Shown here one piece after another: positions 1-10,294 of a DNA stretch of 64,000 nt. The DNA is from Anthoceros angustus (Eukaryota > Streptophyta > Anthocerotopsida > Anthocerotales > Anthocerotaceae). The notes below the pieces were generated by a model, which was given only the letters and a program-made list of their open reading frames with translations, did not search any database and was not told the origin of the DNA. The stretch covers positions 930,001 through 994,000 of the forward strand of contig VJWM01000025.1 in NCBI GenBank assembly GCA_010909165.1, given 5' to 3'. The stretch's first letter is position 1. Each line of letters starts with the position of its first letter. The position numbers and the translations under genes were made by a program.

Positions 1-2092
1 TCCAACCCGTTGAGCTGCATGTCTGCAAAGCACTGCATTGCCATTTGGCCATCGTTACTTTGGCCATACCCATTCATCAAAGTGGTCCATGTCACTACGT
101 TTTTTGTAGGCAGCCTTTCAAACAGTCTTCGAGCATCCTCCAATCTCCCACATTTTGCATAAAAGTCCACCAGACTGCTGCCAAGACCCACGTCGGTTTC
201 AAGAGCTCGTTCATGAATCTGAGAATGAAGCTGCCTGCCCTGATGTAAGGCTCCAACACTGGCACATGCTTTCAGGAGGCACAGATAGGTGATATTGGCA
301 GGTGTGACGCCTTCCTGCTGCATATGCTCAAAAACTGTAAGAGCTTCTTGAACAAGCCCATGCTGAATGTATCCTGTTATCATGGCAGTCCAGGTAACCA
401 CATTTTTCTTTTCTAAACTATTGAATACTCTCCGCGCCATGTCTAAGCTACCACATTTTGCATACATGTCTACCAAACTGCTACCAACAACAATATTGGC
501 TTCAAGTCCTTTTTCCTGCACCTGAGAATGAAGCTTCTTGCCCTCGCTCAATGCTCCAGCGCTGGCACATGCATTCAAGAGACACGCAAATGTAACCTCG
601 TTTGCTGGAGTGATGCCATCCTGCTCCATGTCTGTGTACAATCTAAGAGCTTCTAGACTGAGCCCATGCTGAGCATATCCTGCAATCATGGACGTCCATG
701 TCACCACATTCTTGGCTGGCAATCTGTCAAACAGCCTCTGAGCATCCTCTAAGCTGCCGCATTTAGCATACATGTCTACCAGACAGTTGCCAATGATGAG
801 ATCCCCATCCAGCCCTCGTTTTTGGATTTGGGAATGAAGCTCCCTCCCCTGACGTAAAGCTCCCGCGCTTGCGCACGAACTGAGCAGGGCGACAAATGTA
901 CCATGGCTAGCTGTGCTGATTCCCTCCTGTTGCATACTTGCATAAACCGTCAGGGCTTCTTCACCGAGACCCTGTTGGGCATATCCTGCAATCATCGCAT
1001 TCCACGTCACCACATCTTTTGAGGGCAATCTATCGAACACCCTCGCAGCATCGTATATGCTGCCACATTTACAATACATGTCCACTAGGCTGCTGCCAAG
1101 CACGACATCAGCTTCAAGTTGTCTTTGCTGAAGCTGAGCATGGAGCTGCTTTCCATGAAGTAATGCTCCCACGGCGGCACATGCTTTGAAGAGACTCAAG
1201 AACGTGACACGGTCAGGCGGAGTGAGGCCATTCTGTTGCATGGCTCCGTAGAGAATAAGAGCTTCTTCACCAAACCCATGCTGAGCATATCCTGAGAGCA
1301 TAGCATTCCAGGTTACCACATCTCTCGTCTGTAAACTGTCAAACACTCTCCGAGCATCCTCCAAACTGCCACACTTTGCAAACATGTCGACGAGGCAGTT
1401 CCCAACAAAGAGGTTGACCCCGTCACTGTGCAGCACGTCAGCATGCACCTCCTTCCCAGCTGACAAGTCCGCTTCAATTGCACAAGCTTTAAGGACTGCC
1501 ACAAATATGTGACTGTTTGGTTGTATAGTCGACTGACGCATCTGTCTATACAGCTCTATGGCCTGCATAGGCTGCCCATTTTCAGCATGTGCCGAGATTA
1601 TGGACGTCCACATAAAGCAGTCTGGTTCAACCACTCTGCTAAAAACCTGTCTTGCTTCCTGTAACCTCCCGTGAGAAGAGTACATGCGGATCATGTGGTT
1701 AGCCAAAAACGTGCTCGACTCATGCCCACCGGTAACGGTGACATAATTAAGACGCCTAGCAACATCAAAATCTTTCTCTGCAATACCCTCCTTGAGAGCA
1801 CCATACAACAGAGCCTTGGGAACATAGCATCCTTGCTGTACCAGGAGTTCCAGCTTATCAACAGCCTCAGTAAGTCCTCTCTCCACAAACAGGTCGCTGC
1901 AAGGTCCCACAAGCAACCCTCCTCCATAGCCTTCACGAGGAATCCTAAACACGACAGAGTGCTGTCAATACAACCAAGTTCTGTGAAGCAAGACCCACAA
2001 CTGCACATTCTGCGAACAGCTGGGTCTGGGGGAAAAGAAGCAATTTAAACCTCTGAGAGTCCTCGGGAGATGCCTCGACCCTGTTCCTCCAT
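1..2092 (-). CDS. PLS-class PPR protein A (editing-factor type), C-terminus beyond window
   Basis: The reading frame on the minus strand is open from about 1964 to position 2 with no stop or frameshift and leaves the window. It encodes six visible P-L-S triplets of pentatricopeptide repeats with the usual cores (VVTWNAM, SLVDMYAKCGSLEDA). No in-frame ATG exists upstream of the first repeat in this frame. A short first exon at 2092-2051 (MEEQGRGISRGLSE) joined over a GT-AG intron 2050-1962 (phase 0) gives a continuous protein; this start is my inference. PPR proteins of this class bind organellar RNA and direct editing in plastids or mitochondria. It is a paralogue of the genes at 2720 and 6388, with which it shares repeat wording and 5' exon DNA. 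The E and DYW parts lie outside the window, so its catalytic class cannot be seen. Confidence 0.85.
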
Positions 2093-2719
2093 TGCGAACG
2101 ATTGGCCAGAACCTTTTCCCGCAGGCCCCACTCACCGTGACTAGAAGCAGATTCCTGTTGCAGCGCCGGAATTGACAGGTGCCGGAATGTGCTTTGAATC
2201 ACGCTCCTCACTACCAAGTGGCGGCAGGAAGCGCAACCGCCCGTCTTCATTCAAACAGAAACAGTGCTGATCGCGGCCAAGCTTGGCGGGGACATAACAG
2301 GCATTGCTTCCGCACGATGCTGCTCTTTAACGGGTAGCGGATGATGATGATGCCGCTCAAGCACGAGCGTGGTCAAGTGCTGCACCGATGAACAAGGGTG
2401 GTGGGTTCGGAGGATTGATTCAAAGCAAGCTCCGTTCTTGGAGTACCTGGGAGACAAAGGGCAGCAACTGGCTATCACCGTTGCCGAGTACAGCACAGCA
2501 ACGTCAGTCTGCAGGTAGCCTGAGTGAGTGACTGCCTGCACACCATGAAGTTGTTCCCGATGTTGATTTCCGCATCTGAAAATTCTTATGTTCAGCTGAT
2601 TTGCAGCGGAGCTAGCACAGAAGGCCTCCTGGGGACGGTTTCTAGCCCATCCTTCTCAATGGTGGGACGAGGGGCCGAACCAGGTAGATGCCGATGCCCT
2701 CCCATCATCTGCTGAAAGG
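2093..2719. promoter_or_regulatory. Divergent intergenic region between PPR genes A and B
   Basis: This stretch separates the inferred start of PPR A (minus) from the ATG of PPR B (plus) and presumably contains both promoters. I see no TATA box, tRNA, repeat or conserved coding frame. Short open frames here show no family resemblance. Confidence 0.4.
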
Positions 2720-5700
2720 ATGAAGCACATCTGCGCTGTTGGACTGAAATGTGCAAAGTTGCAGATAAAGCAGGACAGGAAAGGAGCACTTGGGCCCTCG
2801 TGGGACGACCCACAACAACAACAGGGGTGGGTTGAGGAGAACAGAGAGGAGAACCAGCTGCTAGAAGTGGTTGATGCGTTGGATTTGCTAGTGGAGGAAG
2901 GATGCCATGTTCCCTCGTCTCTCTACTATTTTGCAATCAAGGGTTGCACTGAGCAGAAAGCTCTGAATGTAGGCATCCATGTCCATTCCCTGGCTGTTGA
3001 AAGTGGATACGAGTGGGACGCATTTTTGGCTAACCACATCATCCGCATGTATGCTTCCCATGGGAGGATGCAAGAAGCATTGCAGGTGTTCGCCAGGTCT
3101 GCTGCACCAGATTTTTGCATGTGGGCGTCCATGATATGGGCACATGCTCAACGTAAAGAGCATATGCAGGCTGTCCAACTGTACCGGCAGATGCAAGAGT
3201 CCGGTCTGAAGCCAGATAATTATATCCATGTGGCAGTCCTGAAGGCGTGTGCCACTGCAGCGGACTTGATGTCTGGCAAGCAAGTTCATGCCGGAGTTTT
3301 GGAAAGCGGGAAGAAGCCTGACATGTTTGTTGGCAGCAGCCTAGTAGACATGTACGCAAAGTGTGGGAGCTTGGAGGATGCACGCAGAGTGTTTGACAGT
3401 TTGCAGGCAAAAAGTGTTGTGACATGGAATGCCATGTTTTCAGGATATGCTCAGCACGGCCTTGGTCGTGAGGCACTCTCCCTCTACACAGACATGCAGC
3501 AGGAGGGCACTATAGCCAACCATGTCACGTTTGTGACCCTTTTGAAAGCATGTGCCAATATTGGAGCTCTGCATGCTGGGAAGGAGCTTCATTTTGAGAT
3601 TCGTGAAAGAGGTTTGGGATCAAACTTGGCTCTTGGCAACAGCCTGGTGGATATGTACGCAAAGTGTGGCAACCTAGGAGATGCCCGGAGAGTATTTGAT
3701 GAGTTGCCGGCCAAAGATGTTGTGACCTGGACTGCTATGATAGCAGGCTATGTTCAGCATGGACTTGGTGAGGAAGCCCTCTCTCTTTACTCGGTAATGC
3801 AGCAAGGGGGCATCATTCCAGCCAATCCTGTCACATTTGTGTGCCTTTTGAAGGCATGTGCTAGCGTTGGTGCTTTGCATCAAGGTAAGCAGCTTCATTC
3901 TCAGGTTCAAGAAAGGGGACTTGAAATGGATCTGATTATTGGGAACTGCCTGGTGGACATGTATGTCAAATGTGGCGACCTAGAGGATGCTCGCAAAGTG
4001 TTTGACAGCATGCCCGCGAAAGATGTTGTGACGTGGACCACAATGATTGCTGGATATGCCAATCAGGGGCTTGGTCATGAGTCCCTTACCCTCCACGCGA
4101 GTATGCAACAGGAGGGCATCACTCCCGCAAACAGCGTAACCTTTGTGTGTCTCCTGAAAGCATGTGCCAGTATAGGGGCTTTACTTGAAGGCAGGGGGCT
4201 ACATTCTCAACTCCAGGAAATGGGTGTGAAGGTTGATACGATTGTTGGCAGCAGTCTGGTGGACATGTATGCAAAATGTGGGAGCTTGGAGGACGCGCAC
4301 AGAGTGTTTGATGGATTGCCAAAAAGAGACGTTGCGACATGGAATGCTGTGCTTGCAGCATACTGTCAGCGTGGGCTGGGGCGGGACGTGCTTTCTCTGC
4401 ATAGAACAATGCAACAGGAGGGCATTAAAGCCAGTCATGTGACATTCGTCTGCCTCCTAAAAGCATGTGCCAGCATTGGAGCTTTGGCTGAGGGCAAAGA
4501 GCTTCATTCTGAGATTAAGGAACGGGGGCTGGAAGCAGATGTGGCTGTTGGGAACTGCCTGGTGGACATGTATGCAAAATGTGGGAGCTTAGAAGATGCT
4601 CGCAGAGTGTTTGATCGATTGCCGACAAGAGATGTTGTGACATGGAATGCCATGATCACCGGGTACGCCCAGCATGGACTCGGTGAAGCAGCGCTTTCTC
4701 TGTATGCCAGCATGCAACAGCTGGGCATAACCTCTGCAGATCCTGTTACTTTTGTGTGTCTGCTAAAAGCATGTGCTGCTGTGGGTGCTCTACATCAGGG
4801 CAAGCAGCTGCATTCCTGCATTCGGGAAATGGGATTGGAAGCTGATGTAGTTCTGGGCAATGGCCTGGTGGACATGTATGCCAAACTTGGCAGCCTGGAG
4901 GATGCTCGGGGAGTGTTTGACAGACTGCTGGCAAGAGATATTGTGACATGGAATGCGCTGCTGAATGGCTACGCACTACATAATGAGGCCCAGATGGCAA
5001 TACATCTTTTCCAAGAAATGCAGTGGCACGAAGTGGAGCCTGACGCTGCTACTTTCATCTGTCTTCTCTCGGCATGCAGCCACGGAGGCCTGGTTAAGGA
5101 GGGTCAGCAGTACTTCAAACAGATGGTAGAGGAGTATGGCATCATGCCCACTGCCCACCATTATACCTGCATGGCCGATATCCTTGGGAGGTCAGGTCTG
5201 TTAGATGAGGCAGAGAGGTTGTTGCAAACCATGCCGTTTGAGACTGACATGGTCGGTTGGACCTCGTTGTTGAGTAACTGCAGAAGCCACGGTGAGACTG
5301 AACGTGGAGAGAGATGTTTCAATCGACTTATCAAATTGCAGCCTCAAAATGCCACTCCATATGTGCTCCTGGGAAACTTGTATGCAAATGCGGGTAGATG
5401 GAGAGACGTGAGCAGGATTGAGAACATGAGAAACCAGGCAGGTGCTTACAAAAAACCTGCGAGAGCGTGGATCGAGGTTGACAACAAGGTTCAGTCGTTC
5501 GTTGTGGGGCAAGAAAGGAGTGACATTTCTGGCAAGCTCAGGAGTGTGAATGAGCGGCTCATGGAAGAGGGAGGCCATGTCCCGCACACGGAGTTGGTGC
5601 TGAAGCCAGTGGCTGAAGCAGAGAAGGTGGATGCGTTATGTGGACATGCTGAAAAGCTGGCTTTGGCGTATGGTCTCCTTAACACTCCGGCTGGCACGAC

Positions 5701-5854
5701 TTTGCTGGTCACTAAGAACCTTCGCATGTGCAATGACTGTCACAGTGGCACCAAAATCCTGTCAAGGATCGAGAAGCGAGAGATTATAGTCAGGGATGCA
5801 CATCGTGTTCACCATTTTGTGGATGGCTTTTGCTCATGCGGGGATCTGCATTGA
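2720..5854 (+). CDS. PLS-class PPR-DYW protein B, KP-type variant (RNA editing factor)
   Basis: Single-exon gene of 1044 residues starting at an ATG with A at -3. It has seven P-L-S triplets, then P2-L2-S2, E1 and E2 motifs, a PG box (K911 to W917, KPARAW) and a DYW-type deaminase domain. The deaminase zinc site is complete: HAE at 976-978 and CNDC at 1004-1007. The second zinc motif (VHHF..FCSCGD) is present. The protein ends in DLH instead of DYW. The PG box with KPARA and the altered C-terminus place it in the KP variant group of DYW domains, which the literature links to U-to-C editing. The repeats act as a sequence-specific RNA reader and the DYW domain as the nucleotide-converting enzyme. 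Targeting is expected to be to an organelle, but I see no clear presequence. The gene converges on PPR C. Confidence 0.93.
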   Translation: MKHICAVGLKCAKLQIKQDRKGALGPSWDDPQQQQGWVEENREENQLLEVVDALDLLVEEGCHVPSSLYYFAIKGCTEQKALNVGIHVHSLAVESGYEWDAFLANHIIRMYASHGRMQEALQVFARSAAPDFCMWASMIWAHAQRKEHMQAVQLYRQMQESGLKPDNYIHVAVLKACATAADLMSGKQVHAGVLESGKKPDMFVGSSLVDMYAKCGSLEDARRVFDSLQAKSVVTWNAMFSGYAQHGLGREALSLYTDMQQEGTIANHVTFVTLLKACANIGALHAGKELHFEIRERGLGSNLALGNSLVDMYAKCGNLGDARRVFDELPAKDVVTWTAMIAGYVQHGLGEEALSLYSVMQQGGIIPANPVTFVCLLKACASVGALHQGKQLHSQVQERGLEMDLIIGNCLVDMYVKCGDLEDARKVFDSMPAKDVVTWTTMIAGYANQGLGHESLTLHASMQQEGITPANSVTFVCLLKACASIGALLEGRGLHSQLQEMGVKVDTIVGSSLVDMYAKCGSLEDAHRVFDGLPKRDVATWNAVLAAYCQRGLGRDVLSLHRTMQQEGIKASHVTFVCLLKACASIGALAEGKELHSEIKERGLEADVAVGNCLVDMYAKCGSLEDARRVFDRLPTRDVVTWNAMITGYAQHGLGEAALSLYASMQQLGITSADPVTFVCLLKACAAVGALHQGKQLHSCIREMGLEADVVLGNGLVDMYAKLGSLEDARGVFDRLLARDIVTWNALLNGYALHNEAQMAIHLFQEMQWHEVEPDAATFICLLSACSHGGLVKEGQQYFKQMVEEYGIMPTAHHYTCMADILGRSGLLDEAERLLQTMPFETDMVGWTSLLSNCRSHGETERGERCFNRLIKLQPQNATPYVLLGNLYANAGRWRDVSRIENMRNQAGAYKKPARAWIEVDNKVQSFVVGQERSDISGKLRSVNERLMEEGGHVPHTELVLKPVAEAEKVDALCGHAEKLALAYGLLNTPAGTTLLVTKNLRMCNDCHSGTKILSRIEKREIIVRDAHRVHHFVDGFCSCGDLH

Positions 5855-6387
5855 ACAAGAAGGTGATCCCATTTCTTGACCGTCCCCACCGCTGGGATTC
5901 TAAAGCACTCAGGTATCTGCCCTCGGCAAAAAAGTAAGCTTCAGCCAGCCATAGCCATGGCTGGAGCCATGTCCTGACGGCAACAATTTACTGTCATGGG
6001 AGCATTTCATTATAACAGTCACGGTGTGTTCGGCCACATCAGTTTTATGTATGTGAAGACTGGTGGATCTTCGATGATTGGACACATATCACCCAGTCTG
6101 AACACTACAACAAGGAGGCACAGCCGACCTGACAAATCATGAGGCACAACCAGCCTGTCAGCAGGTTTTCCACTATCTGCCACACAGTCGGGTTACACTG
6201 GAGACGTTTCAGTGATCGGTACCTCCAGAAATCGTAGGCAGCCCTTCTCAACAAAAAGATTCGGTTGCAGAGAGTTTGCAAATGCACTCACCTCAGTCTA
6301 GGAGGAGGAGGGGGCAGGAAAGCCACCCTGGCGATGCTTGCTTCTATACTTTACAAAACCACAGAGTCTACAGTTTTGGAATAATTG
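5855..6387. other. Convergent 3' intergenic region
   Basis: Space between the stop codons of PPR B (plus) and PPR C (minus). It should hold both 3' UTRs and polyadenylation signals. No further gene, RNA or repeat is recognised. Confidence 0.4.
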
Positions 6388-9300
6388 TTAGTGCCGGTCG
6401 CCACAAGAACAAAAGCCATTCACAAAACGGTGGACACAATGTGCATCCCTGACTATGATTTCACGCTTCTCTATCCTTGACATGACCTTGGTCCCACTAT
6501 GACAATCTGTGCACATGCGGAGATTCTTCGTAACTAGCAAAGGAGAGCCGTTGGGTGTGTTCAGCAAACCATATGCCAACGCCAGTTTCTCAGCATGCCC
6601 ACATAAGGCATCCTCCTTCTCCTCCTCAGGGAGAGGCTTCAGCACCAACTCTGTGTGCGGCACATGGCTGCCATCCTTCTCCAATCGCAAGTTCACGCTT
6701 TTAAGCTTGGAGGAGATGTCATCCCTCTTTTCTCCTACCGTAAATGGGTGAACCTTACCGTTGAGCTCGATCCAAGCCCTTGCAGGCTTCCTGTAAGCGC
6801 CTGCTGCCTTTCTCAAGCCTTCCAGATGTTCAACGTCGCCCCATCTCCCTGTTTTGGCATATATGTTCCCCAAAAGCACATATGGGGTGGCGTTGTGAGG
6901 TTCCAGTTGAGTGAGATGGCCAAAACATCGCCTTCCACGCTCTGCATCACCATAGGTTCTGCAGGCACTCAGCAAAGATGTCCAACCCACTACAGCATCC
7001 TGCAAAGGCATTGTTTGTATCATATTCTCTGCTTCGTCCAGATTGCCTGATCGAGCAAGAACATCAACCATACAACAGCGATGGTGCTCATTAGGTTTGA
7101 TGCCGTGATCGTCCACCATCAGTTTGAGGTACTGCTGGGCGGCTCCTACCAAACCAGCACGACTGCAAGCTGTGAGAAGACAGAGGAAAGTAGTAGCATC
7201 AGGCTCAACTCTATGCTGCTGCATTTCTTGAAAACATCCAAAAACCATTTCATTATTATTGCATTGGGCATAGCCATTCAGCAGAGCATTCCATGTCACC
7301 ACATCTTTGACGGGCAATCTTTCAAATACTCTCCGTGCATCCTCTATGCTCCCACATTTTGAATACATGTCGACAAGGCTGCTTCCGATAATTACATCAG
7401 ATTCCAGGCCTCTGTCCTTAATCTCGGAGTGAAGATCCTTGCCCTGTTGACACGCTCCAACACTAGCACATGCTTTCAGAAGGCCTACAAGAGTATCCTG
7501 ATCAGCTTGAGTCATGGCCTCCTGTTGCATCCTAGCATAAAGAAAAAGTGCCTCATGACCGAGTCCATGCTTAGCGTATCCTCCAATTAATGTATTCCAT
7601 GTCACCACATTTCGTGTCGGCAATCTGTCAAAAACCCTGCGAGCATCATCTAAACTCCCACATTCTGCATACATGAGAACAAGGCTGCCACCAATATCAA
7701 CATCTGCTTCCAGTTGACATTGTTTAACATGGGAGTGCAGCTCCTTGCCCTCAGATAACGCTCTTATGCTGGCACATGCCCTCAGTAAGGACACAAACGT
7801 GTAGTGATTGGGGGGAGTGAGACCCTCCTGCCACATTCTTCTGTACAGAGTCAGGGCTTCTTGTACAAGTCCATGCTGGATGTACCCAGCAATTATCGTG
7901 GTCCATGTCACAACATCTTTGGTTTGCAACTCATCAAATACTCTGCGAGCATCCTCTAAGCTCCCGCACTTCGCATACATGTCAACCAGGCTGCTGCCAA
8001 GGATTGCATCAGCTGCTAGTCCCCTGCCTTCAATTAGCAAGTGGAGGTCCTTGCCCTCCTTTAAAGCTCCAATAGCCGAGCATGCTCTCAAGAGGCACGC
8101 AAAAGTAAAGTGATCCTCTGAACCAGGATGGTCGAGTTGCATATCTGCATAAAGCGCCAGGGCTTCTTGTCCAAGCCCATGCTGAGCATACCCTGTAATC
8201 ATGGCATTCCATGTGACCACATTCTTTGAGGGTAGCCTGTCAAACACTTTGCGAGCATCCTCCAAGCTGCCACATTTGGCATACATGTCTACCAGGCTGC
8301 TGCCAACAACAACATCAGCTCCAAGCCTCTTTTTCTGGATCTGAGAATGAAGCTGCCTCCCTTGATGTAAATCTCCCACGCTTGCACATGCTTTGAGAAG
8401 ACAGAGAAACGTTACTTGGTCAGCTGCTGTTTGACCCTCCCGTTCCATACTTGTATACAGCGTGAGTGCTTCTTGCCCAAGCCCATGCTGAGCGTATCCT
8501 CCAATCATGGCATTCCAAGTTACCACGTTCTTAAGGGGCAGTCTGTCAAACAATCTGCGAGCATCATCCAAGCTCCCACATTTCGCATACATGTCCACCA
8601 GGCTGCTGCCCATGACTACATCAGTGTCAAGTCCTCTAGCCTGAATCTGAGCAAGGAGCTCCTTGCCCCTCTGTAAATTCCCCATGCTAGCACATGCTTT
8701 CAAAAGGCATACGAATGTGACATTATTAGCTGGAGTGGTAGAGGTTCGTTCCATAATTGAATAAAGACTAAGAGCGTCTTGATAAAGCCCGTGCTGAGAA
8801 TATCCTGCAATCATTGCAGTCCATGAGACTACATCTTTAGACCCTAGATTATCAAATACACGGCGCGCATCCTCCAAGCTCCCACACTTTGCATACATGT
8901 CCACCAGGCAGTTACCAACAAATGTACTTACTGAAGTCTCACTCTCCAGGATATCAGTGTGGACCTGCTTCCCATGCACCAGATCCCCAGCAACGGAACA
9001 TGCTTTCAGCACTGCTGCAAATATGTAGTTGTCCAATTTCACCGTCGTTTGTCGCATCTGTTGATATAATTCTAGAGCCTGCAGGGGCTGCCCATGTTCT
9101 ACATGTGCTAAAATAATGGACGCCCGCATGTAGGAATCTGGTGCCGGAAGCCTGGTATACACCTGCAATGCTTCCCTCAACCTCCCAACCGCTGCATACA
9201 TACGGATGATGTGGTTGGCCAGAAACGTGTTGAACTCATGCCCACTTTCAAGAGCCAACGCATGCACAAGTCTGCCAAGAAGCAAGTCTTTTTTTGCAGT

Positions 9301-9829
9301 ACACCCCTTGAGAACATGGTAGAGGACAGAGGCAGGAACCGGAGCTCTTTGCCTCACCAGGCGACCCAATTCTCTGCAAGTTTGAGGAGACTGTCAGAAC
9401 TAGACGAGAAACGCAGTTTGATATCACGATAAAGGCAGCAACATGCCAAAGCTGCCCATCATCAAAATACACTGATAAACATTTAGACCTCTCAGAGTCT
9501 TCAAGACTAGCCCTATTGTCGACTCCAGGCTGGTAAAGTCCTTGAAACGCAGCAGCAGTTGGCTGTGCACTGGGTCCAGAAGATCTGAGTATGTCTGTAC
9601 TAGTTCCATGGTAAAATGCTTTCTCATTGGCCATGCCAAACGGCACCAGCACCCGCAACCTCTCACAGACAAGCTCTGAAGCGCCTCCCACCACTGTAAG
9701 CCAACAAGACATGAGAATAGAACGGAGTGGCTGCTGATCCTGCATATTAGCTGAAGCAAGAACATACTCGGACGTTTTCGCAGCTGAGATTCCTCCCTCA
9801 ACCGAGACAGCGCGTGATGTCGGCACCAT
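6388..9829 (-). CDS. PLS-class PPR-DYW protein C, KP-type variant ending in DRH
   Basis: The main exon (9373-6388) codes for seven P-L-S triplets, E1/E2, a KPARAW PG box and a DYW-type deaminase with HAE, CTDC and CSCGD zinc motifs. The last three residues are DRH instead of DYW, the variant end linked with reverse (U-to-C) editing in hornworts, lycophytes and ferns. The long frame has no usable ATG (it opens with TTG at 9369), so a 5' exon is needed. The best model is exon 1 at 9829-9489 (starts MVPTSRAVSV, ends SLEDSER) spliced by a 115-bp GT-AG phase-2 intron to ELGRLVRQ, giving about 1108 residues. The 5' exon is inferred; the main exon is certain. The gene is tail-to-tail with PPR B and lies downstream of COP1 on the same strand. 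Confidence 0.9.
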
Positions 9830-10294
9830 CCGGGCGATCGCCTGTAGGCATCGTGCTTGGCTGAAAGGAATCTGAGCGCAACCAGGTCACTGGCTCTCTT
9901 CATGGTGCTACAACGACCTTCCCCATCGCCTTGCCACGAGGGTGCAATGGTTGGAGCCTTCCATGGGCCGATGTACTGGAAGGTTGCATTTCTTTTTTCT
10001 TTGCGCTCCAAGGAAATGTTGTCTCGATGCGCTGGATGCGGGCCGAATTCTCGCCAATGGCTGAGACCGGAAACCTGGATTTGAGGCTATGTCACGTTGG
10101 ACACGGCCACAAGGCTTTCATGAAGCAAGGAGACCTATAAGCAGGATGTGTGCCACGGAAATTCGAGGCAGAAGCAGGCACACAGCTTCACAGTACGCTG
10201 ATGTTGGCGGGCAAAACTCAAGGGGTCGATTCTCGTTCCTACATTAAAGTACAAACTCATTACAACGTCCAAAATTTGTCAGGAGAAGCCTCGT
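9830..10294. other. Intergenic region between COP1 and PPR C
   Basis: Lies 3' of COP1 and 5' of PPR C, both on the minus strand. It should contain the COP1 3' UTR and the PPR C promoter. Open frames here show no recognisable family or repeat structure. Confidence 0.35.

Noticed and set aside
2888-5733. Several antisense open frames of 60-145 codons across PPR B
   Set aside because: They mirror the repetitive coding sequence of the PPR gene; no family resemblance, no splice logic.
6388-9369. PPR C starting at position 9369
   Set aside because: The codon there is TTG; a spliced upstream ATG exon explains the frame and matches the DNA upstream of PPR A.
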